Source: Rhodoglobus vestalii
GTDB lineage: Bacteria > Actinomycetota > Actinomycetes > Actinomycetales > Microbacteriaceae
NCBI RefSeq assembly: GCF_006788895.1
Contig: NZ_VFRA01000001.1
Location: 1,054,001-1,118,000 of the forward strand
Direction of reading: 5' to 3'
DNA length: 64,000 nucleotides
The notes under the pieces were generated by a model. It saw nothing but the letters and a program-made list of their open reading frames with translations. It had not been told where the DNA came from and searched no databases. Both the position numbers and the translations under genes were made by a program. Of the stretch, positions 59,000 to 64,000 are shown piece by piece; the first letter of the stretch is position 1, and each line of letters starts with the position of its first letter.

Positions 59000-61061
59000 G
59001 TCAGATATGTCAGAAAACGGACTCCCCTCACTCGGAAACGTCACGCCTGCTGAAGCGGATTCCGTTCGCGCCGCCATCGCCATTCCCGCCCACGTCGTGC
59101 AAGCCAAAGGCCACGGGCACGGTGGAACAGCGATGGCCCTGGCACCCCTCGCCCACGTGCTCTACCAACGAATTCTGCGCCACAACCCCCACAACCCCCA
59201 CTGGCTCGGCCGTGACCGACTCGTACTCTCGGCCGGTCACGCCAGTCTGCTGCTGTATGTGCAGCTGTTTCTGACGGGCTACGGGCTGGAACTCGACGAC
59301 TTGGCCAAGAGTCGCACCCTCGGTAGTCGCACCCCCGGGCATCCGGAACTCGGCCACACCCCCGGCATCGAAATGAGCACCGGACCGCTCGGCCAGGGTG
59401 TTGCCTCTGCCGTGGGAATGGCGCTGGCGGCACGCCGCGAGCGCGCGCTCTTCGCGCCCGACAGTGACCTGCTCGACACCACCATCTGGGCGATCGCCGG
59501 CGACGGCTGCATGCAGGAGGGTGTCAGCGGTGAAGCCTCAAGCCTGGCGGGCACTCTCGGCCTCGACAACCTTGTGCTGATCTGGGATGACAACAACGTC
59601 ACCATCGACTCCACCGGTGAAGCAGCCTTCAGCGAGGATGTGCGTGGACGATACACCGCCTACGGCTGGCGGGTGCTGGAAATCGACGACGCGAGCAACC
59701 TCGACCAGATTGAGGCTGTGCTCGCCGAAGCACAGTCGCGCGACGGCCGCCCCACGTTCGTTGCCATACGCAGCGTGATTGGTGCACCGTCAGCCGAGTT
59801 CTCAGGCAAGCCCGCAGCCCACTCTGGTGGCTTCGGCGACGACGACGTTTCGGCCATCAAGACAGCGCTCGGCTTTGCTCCGGATGCTCCGCTCGACGCC
59901 CTCGTCACCGACGACGGTCTCAGCTTTGCGCGTGGCGCTCTCGCCCGAGGCCAGGCGTTCGAAGACGAATGGACTGCCGCGATGGCGTGCTGGAAGGCTG
60001 CGGAACCTGAGGCGGCGCGAGCCTGGCATGCATTCCGGAATCCGGATGCTGCGGCACCCCTCAGCGCACTGAATGAAATCGAGCTGCCTGCCGTCGGCAC
60101 ACCATCGGCGACCCGCAAGCTCAACAGTGTTGTCGTTAAGGCCCTGCAGAATGTGTCATCACTGTGGGGCGGGTCGGCAGACTTGGCCGGATCGACGGGG
60201 GTGGATGTGCCCGGCTTCGCGGTGACGGCGAGCAACCCCGGTGGCGAATTCATTCGCTTCGGGATTCGTGAGCACGCCATGGCAGCAATTCTCAATGGCA
60301 TTGCGATTCAGGGGCCATGGCGACCGTTTGCGTCGACCTACCTCGTGTTCAGCGATTACATGCGGCCGAGCATCCGACTGGCTGCTCTCATGCAGTTGCC
60401 CGTTGTCTATGTGTTCACCCACGACAGTGTTGCGGTTGGTGAGGATGGGCCAACCCACCAACCGGTGGAGCAGATTGCGTCGCTGCGCACAGTGCCGGGC
60501 CTCGACGTGGTGCGCCCCGCGGATGCGGCAGAGGTTGTGTCGGTGTGGAAGCGCCTAATTGCGCGGCCTGCCGGCCCCACAGCGCTGGTGTTTTCCCGTC
60601 AGGATGTTCCCGTTCTGCACGAGCGTGACCACTTGGATGCCAAGGTCGCCCACGGCGGTTATGTTGCGTGGCAGCACGGTGATGGCCTCGATCTTGCGCT
60701 CATCGCCACCGGCAGTGAGGTTTCTTTCGCCCTTGAGGCTGCGGAGACTCTGGCGGTCGAGGGTGTTGCGGTGCGAGTCATTTCGATGCCGAGCGTTGAG
60801 TGGTTTGCGGCGAGTGACGCCTCGTATCGCGAGATGGTTTTGCCCGCCTCGATCGCTGCACGTGTTGCTGTGGAGGCTGGTCGCGGTGATGCCTGGTACC
60901 GCTGGGTGGGCCTCGACGGTGAAGTGGTGAGTGTTGAAGAGTTTGGCGAATCCGGGTCTGGCGCACAGGTGATGGCCCGACGTGGAATCACTCTCGATGC
61001 GGTGCTCAGGGCTTCGCGGCGCGCACTGGGCGCCGGTCGCGCGGCCCACGGTAGCGACTGA
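58998..61061 (+). CDS. Transketolase
   Basis: A 687-aa thiamine-diphosphate enzyme with the three transketolase regions. Motifs: HGHGGTAMALAPLAHVLYQRILRH (His loop), GPLGQGVASAVGMALAAR, GDGCMQEGVSGEASSLAG then DDNNVTID (ThDP binding), GIREHAMAAILNGIA, and HDSVAVGEDGPTHQPVEQ. The start is GTG 58998 or ATG 59007; the GTG overlaps the operator. Linked to a sugar-acid PTS, it may handle a pentose phosphate made from the imported substrate (inference). It is long enough to be a complete one-chain enzyme. Confidence 0.93.
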   Translation: MSDMSENGLPSLGNVTPAEADSVRAAIAIPAHVVQAKGHGHGGTAMALAPLAHVLYQRILRHNPHNPHWLGRDRLVLSAGHASLLLYVQLFLTGYGLELDDLAKSRTLGSRTPGHPELGHTPGIEMSTGPLGQGVASAVGMALAARRERALFAPDSDLLDTTIWAIAGDGCMQEGVSGEASSLAGTLGLDNLVLIWDDNNVTIDSTGEAAFSEDVRGRYTAYGWRVLEIDDASNLDQIEAVLAEAQSRDGRPTFVAIRSVIGAPSAEFSGKPAAHSGGFGDDDVSAIKTALGFAPDAPLDALVTDDGLSFARGALARGQAFEDEWTAAMACWKAAEPEAARAWHAFRNPDAAAPLSALNEIELPAVGTPSATRKLNSVVVKALQNVSSLWGGSADLAGSTGVDVPGFAVTASNPGGEFIRFGIREHAMAAILNGIAIQGPWRPFASTYLVFSDYMRPSIRLAALMQLPVVYVFTHDSVAVGEDGPTHQPVEQIASLRTVPGLDVVRPADAAEVVSVWKRLIARPAGPTALVFSRQDVPVLHERDHLDAKVAHGGYVAWQHGDGLDLALIATGSEVSFALEAAETLAVEGVAVRVISMPSVEWFAASDASYREMVLPASIAARVAVEAGRGDAWYRWVGLDGEVVSVEEFGESGSGAQVMARRGITLDAVLRASRRALGAGRAAHGSD

Positions 61062-61151
61062 GTCACGCGCTCGATACCGGGAGCCCTGCGTCGGGGAATC
61101 CTGCCAGTTCACAGCACTTTTGGTACGATCGAGTTGGCCGCAATCAACGGC

Positions 61152-61192
61152 CCCCGACGACGGTTCAGTACCGGGTACGCGACAAGACTGGC
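61152..61192 (+). ncRNA. Guanidine-III riboswitch (ykkC-III), putative
   Basis: 41-nt element with the two-stem pseudoknot layout of the class: CCCG (61153-61156) pairs with CGGG (61172-61175), and UUCAGU (61164-61169) pairs with ACUGG (61187-61191). ACGACGG follows the first strand, as in the consensus ACGAGG, and the second part carries CGACAAGAC like the conserved GGACAAGAC. The Shine-Dalgarno AAGGAG of the SMR gene comes 2 nt after. The fit is from memory of the class; it was not run through a model. Confidence 0.65.
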
Positions 61193-61205
61193 CAAGGAGA
61201 CTGTT

Positions 61206-61529
61206 GTGTACTGGCTTGTTCTGATTCTCTCTGGTGTGCTCGAAGCCGTCTGGGCCACTGCGCTCGGCAAATCGGAGGGCTTCACGAAGCTCTGGCCATC
61301 CATCATCTTTGGCGTGGCAATTATCATCAGCATGGGTGGGCTCGCGTTTGCGATGCGCGAGATCCCCATCGGTACCGCCTACGCCATCTGGGTGGGAATA
61401 GGGGCTGCGCTTACCGTCACCTACGCGATGATCTTCGGTGGTGAACCTGTCTCGTGGGTGAAAGTCTTACTCATCATGGGGCTGATTGGATGCATCGTCG
61501 GGCTCAAGCTCGTCGACTCACCAAGCTAA
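61206..61529 (+). CDS. SMR-family exporter (guanidinium-exporter-like)
   Basis: A 107-aa small multidrug resistance protein with four TM helices. LILSGVLEAVWATALGKSEG contains the key Glu13-type residue, with YAIWVGIGAALTVTYAMIFG typical of the SugE/Gdx branch rather than EmrE. I chose the GTG at 61206 (AGGAG 6 nt upstream). A guanidine-III riboswitch candidate sits directly before it, so export of guanidinium is the likely function. It stands alone after the transketolase gene. Confidence 0.88.
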   Translation: MYWLVLILSGVLEAVWATALGKSEGFTKLWPSIIFGVAIIISMGGLAFAMREIPIGTAYAIWVGIGAALTVTYAMIFGGEPVSWVKVLLIMGLIGCIVGLKLVDSPS

Positions 61530-61624
61530 TCGAAGCGACTACATACCACTGCACAACACATGCCAACCTCATACACCGGGTATTGACGGAGGGTGATGTG
61601 TGACTGACTGGCTGCACAACCCAG

Positions 61625-61897
61625 GTGGTCATGCTGATCTCTACTTTCAGTGATGCCCCGCTGGTCGCAAATGCCATCGGGTCGATTACCGGAGTAGATG
61701 AGATTCATGCCTCACTGCTGCCCGAAGACAAACTCGATATCGTCGCTGTGGAGAACATTGCCATCGCGCTCATAACCGTGTCGCTGCTGCCGATCGGTGT
61801 GCTGCTTGGAGCAGTAACCATGTCGATCGGGATGCTGGTGCACGAGGCATCCGTGCTGATCGTCATAGCCAACGCCATGCGTCTCTTGGGCCGCCAT
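61625..61897 (+). pseudogene. Remnant of a metal-transporting P-type ATPase
   Basis: Residues FSDAPLVANAIG, ITGVDEIHASLLPEDKLDIV and VSLLPIGVLLGAVTMSIGM then LVHEASVLIVIANAMRLL match separate parts of the C-terminal half of heavy-metal P1B ATPases, but the DNA between them (the GDGxNDAP hinge region and TM segments) is missing. The frame is open because deletions are in frame, but the product cannot be a working pump. It is joined on the same frame to the cupin remnant. Confidence 0.6.
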
Positions 61898-61969
61898 GAC
61901 GGCACCACCGGTAGCGGCTCATCCGTGAATACCAAAACGACCAATTCTATAGGCAAACTAGCTCAGCAG

Positions 61970-62086
61970 AGCCCGAACTTTAGAAGGGTGCTGTGGAACG
62001 GAAAGCACTCGCAGATTGTCATCATGACCATTCCTGCCGGAACACTCCACAACTTCCGAAACACCGGAGACGAGATGCTGCTGAGG
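61970..62086 (+). pseudogene. Remnant of a cupin-type gene
   Basis: NFRRVLWNGKHSQIVIMTI is followed directly by PAGTLHNFRNTGDEML, whereas full proteins of this small cupin family have the metal-binding HEH segment and about 40 more residues between these blocks. This is an internal deletion; the downstream sequence is Arg-rich and unrelated. It is a decay product continuous with the ATPase remnant. Confidence 0.55.
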
Positions 62087-62238
62087 CGATGGGGAGCGAC
62101 AACCCGCCCACAACGACGCAAGCAACGAAATAGAGGAAATCAAGATTGACCCAAAGAGTCTCCCCGAAATCGGCACGGATGAAGCAGAGTTGCGTGCAAG
62201 GACGGTCCGAATTGTGAGAAGAACCGTACACTATCCGC

Positions 62239-62595
62239 ATGACGAAGATTTCGATCGAGGCACTCGCACTTCATCAACTTCATGCCGCCGCTGAAGCGGG
62301 TGGGGGCCGGGCCTCCGAAACGGTATACGGCGGCCACGAGAAATCGTTGCGCCAAACGGTAATCGGAATGCTCAAAGGCACCAGTTTAGGCGAGCACGAC
62401 AACCACGACGATGCCACCGTGTACGTACTTCAGGGGCGAATCCGCCTGCAAATTGGTAAGGACTCGTGGAACGCCCGCCCCGGCAGCCTACTGATCGTGC
62501 CCCACGGGCGTCATAGTTTTGAAGCACTCGAAGATTCGGCGATTCTGATGAGTGTCGCCAAGCGACCATACCCACCAGGGCAGCTCTTGCCGTGA
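62239..62595 (+). CDS. Small cupin-domain protein
   Basis: A 118-aa cupin: GTSLGEHDNHDDATVYVLQGRIRLQIG (first motif with His residues), SWNARPGSLLIVPHGRHSFEALEDSA (second motif). It is a single-domain metal-binding beta barrel of the LuxR-C/antibiotic-type cupins; the substrate is unknown. The ATG lies 6 nt after TACACT, a leaderless promoter. Unlike the remnant upstream, it looks intact. Confidence 0.85.
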   Translation: MTKISIEALALHQLHAAAEAGGGRASETVYGGHEKSLRQTVIGMLKGTSLGEHDNHDDATVYVLQGRIRLQIGKDSWNARPGSLLIVPHGRHSFEALEDSAILMSVAKRPYPPGQLLP

Positions 62596-62660
62596 CCTAT
62601 GTGACTGACGGACCGGATGATTGGAAAGTGCGCTTCACGCGCGCCTAACGCCGAACTGTC

Positions 62661-63759
62661 TCAGACGAGCATGCGCAGCGGCTGCTCCAGCATTCCCTTG
62701 AGATCACGCAGGAAGGCGGCCGCTGTCGCACCATCCATCGCACGGTGATCCACGGTGATCCACGGTGAGCGTGATTTTCATCTTCTGCACCTCTACAAGT
62801 TCTCCGCCGAGTAACTTCAGCTCTGGGCTGGCCGCTCCCACGGCAAGAATTCCTGCCTCGGGCGCGTTGAGCATCGCCGTGAATTCATCAATACCGAACA
62901 TGCCCAGGTTGCTGACCGAGAAGGTTCCCCCCGACATCTGATCCAACGTCAGCTTGCTGCCGCGTGCGGCACTGGCCAGCGCCACCACTTCGGCACCAAT
63001 CTCGCTGAGAGATTTACGGTCAGCGTCAGTGACCACCGGAACCAACAGTCCCGCATCGGTTACCACAGCAATGCCCACATTTATTCGTGGATGCCGCAGG
63101 AGTGAATCGCCGTTGAACGACACGTTGGCCTCCGGATGCTGCCGCAGCGTAAACGCCACCGCTTTCACGATGAAATCATTGAGGCTCACCTTGACGCCCT
63201 GCGTCGCCAACCCTTCGTTGACCTCTCGGCGCAACACCATCAGGCGATCAACTTCAACGCCGTTGGTGAGGAAGAAATGGGGAATGTCTTGGCTCTGGGT
63301 GAGCCGCTTGGCTGTGACCTTACGAATCTTACTGAGCGGGATGACCTCGGCTGCGGCAGCGATTGCCGCGTCGACATCCACACGAATAATGCGGCCGTTG
63401 GGGCCACTACCCGTCACCGAATCAAGGTCGATGTCGATGTCGATGTCGTTGTCGTTGTCGTGCGCAAGCTTTCGTGCCAGCGGAGATATTCGGAGTTTGT
63501 CCACAGTCGAGGCGGATTCGGCGGATGCCGGGGATGCCTTTTTTGCGGTGGACTCAGATTCAGCGCCGGGATCAGGCTTGGGCTCGGGCTCGCTCGGAAG
63601 CCACGTAGACGCGTTCGCCGCCGGGCTCGAATACACCTTGTCGAAAAGCTCGTCAACCGACGGATCCGGGCTGGTCTCGGCAGACTCCACGGCCTCGGTC
63701 ACGATTGTGTCTGCCCTGTCATCAATGGCATCCGCGTCTTCTTTCGAACGGTAGCGCGC
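62661..63759 (-). pseudogene. Broken fusion of E1alpha C-terminus and dihydrolipoamide acyltransferase (E2)
   Basis: The frame at 63702-62704 reads MTEAVESAETSPDPSVDELF, the C-terminal tail of an E1alpha subunit, then runs directly into an E2: peripheral-subunit-binding domain (SPLARKLAHDND... VTGSGPNGRIIRVDV) and catalytic domain (VVTDAGLLVPVV, SVSNLGMFGIDEFTAML). The lipoyl domain and the whole E1beta are missing. Near the end a perfect 10-bp tandem duplication (62741-62760) shifts the frame inside the DHRxxxDG motif; without it the frame continues as DHRAMDGATAAAFLRDL to a stop at 62661. It cannot be a normal E2. Confidence 0.75.
62741..62760. repeat. 10-bp frameshifting tandem duplication in the E2 remnant
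   Basis: CACGGTGATC at 62741-62750 is repeated at 62751-62760 and followed by CACGGTGAGC. Removing one copy restores the E2 active-site motif. Confidence 0.9.
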
Positions 63760-64000
63760 CGATCAACAACCGAATGCCCCTTGAGGCGGTAGCGCATGAG
63801 CTCGAGGAGCACCGGACGCCGGCCTTCCCTCGCGGTGGTCAGGGCTGCCCGTGCCGCATCGCGAACCACAATCGGTAGATTCCGCACGCCGGCGAGGTTC
63901 AGCGACTCATGGAAGGCGCCAATGTTAGTGGTGGCATCCCCCATCAGGCACATCACCGCCTCCGACTTCGGAGAAGTGCTCGACGAACTCGATGCCCTTA
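63699..64000 (-). pseudogene. Decayed 2-oxoacid dehydrogenase E1 alpha gene, 5' end outside the window
   Basis: Reads VMCLMGDATTNIGAFHESLN (ThDP-binding motif of E1alpha), then NLPIV joins straight to VRDAARAALTT, skipping about 50 residues, followed by REGRRPVLLELMRYRLKGHSVVD. After that the frame is lost by a missing base (GATCGGCGCGCTAC where a DPARY-type coding sequence is expected, near 63760) and continues in another frame as ARYRSKEDADAIDD into the fused E2 remnant. A further frame change near 63950 is suspected. Clearly a pseudogene. Confidence 0.7.

Overview
The window is chromosomal DNA of a high-GC Gram-positive bacterium, most likely an actinobacterium of the Microbacteriaceae type (inference). 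The signs are GC-rich coding, a complete menaquinone gene cluster, the actinobacterial ribosomal peptide bS22, an archaeal-type AspRS, and many leaderless promoters in which a TAnnnT -10 box sits 6-7 nt before the start codon.

Region 1 (1-20.8 kb) is accessory DNA. A serine hydrolase gene is followed by an IS256-family insertion sequence. Then comes an island bracketed by two direct copies of an unusual element that encodes a degenerate tyrosine-recombinase-like protein overlapping a 585-aa DDE transposase. The left copy (3151-5388) is 5'-truncated. The right copy (17678-20641) has both genes complete and ends on the last base of a tRNA-Met(CAT) gene. The cargo is a leaderless HTH plus PD-(D/E)XK-like gene, a compact four-gene operon (6781-9633: GPFS-type winged-helix-like protein, three-TM protein, PD-(D/E)XK-like nuclease, 408-aa unknown), and a type I restriction-modification operon (hsdM, RhuM-Fic fusion, hsdS, hsdR) chained by 4-nt overlaps, with a small HTH gene upstream and a one-TM protein downstream. 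The four-gene operon is the best candidate for an undescribed defence system.

Region 2 (20.6-46.9 kb) is core genome: tRNA-Met, tRNA-Thr and tRNA-Tyr, an M23 peptidase, an inositol-phosphatase family protein, an acyltransferase, YajQ, cardiolipin synthase, an FprA-type ferredoxin reductase, and menaquinone synthesis (polyprenyl diphosphate synthase, menG, menF, menD, menA, menE, menB, menC). These are followed by the system II cytochrome c maturation operon (phosphatase, TlpA, CcdA, ResB, CcsB), aspS and small redox or HAD genes. The quinone and cytochrome genes together supply the respiratory chain.

Region 3 (46.9-64 kb) holds regulators, TrkH/TrkA potassium uptake, proC, a cation diffusion facilitator, tadA, upp, a leaderless Cys-rich leader ORF in front of an orphan OmpR-type winged-helix regulator, and an ascorbate-type PTS with a ROK regulator and a divergent transketolase sharing a palindromic operator. 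It continues with a guanidine-III riboswitch before an SMR exporter and ends in decaying genes: P-type ATPase and cupin remnants, and a 2-oxoacid dehydrogenase E1alpha-E2 locus with several lesions.
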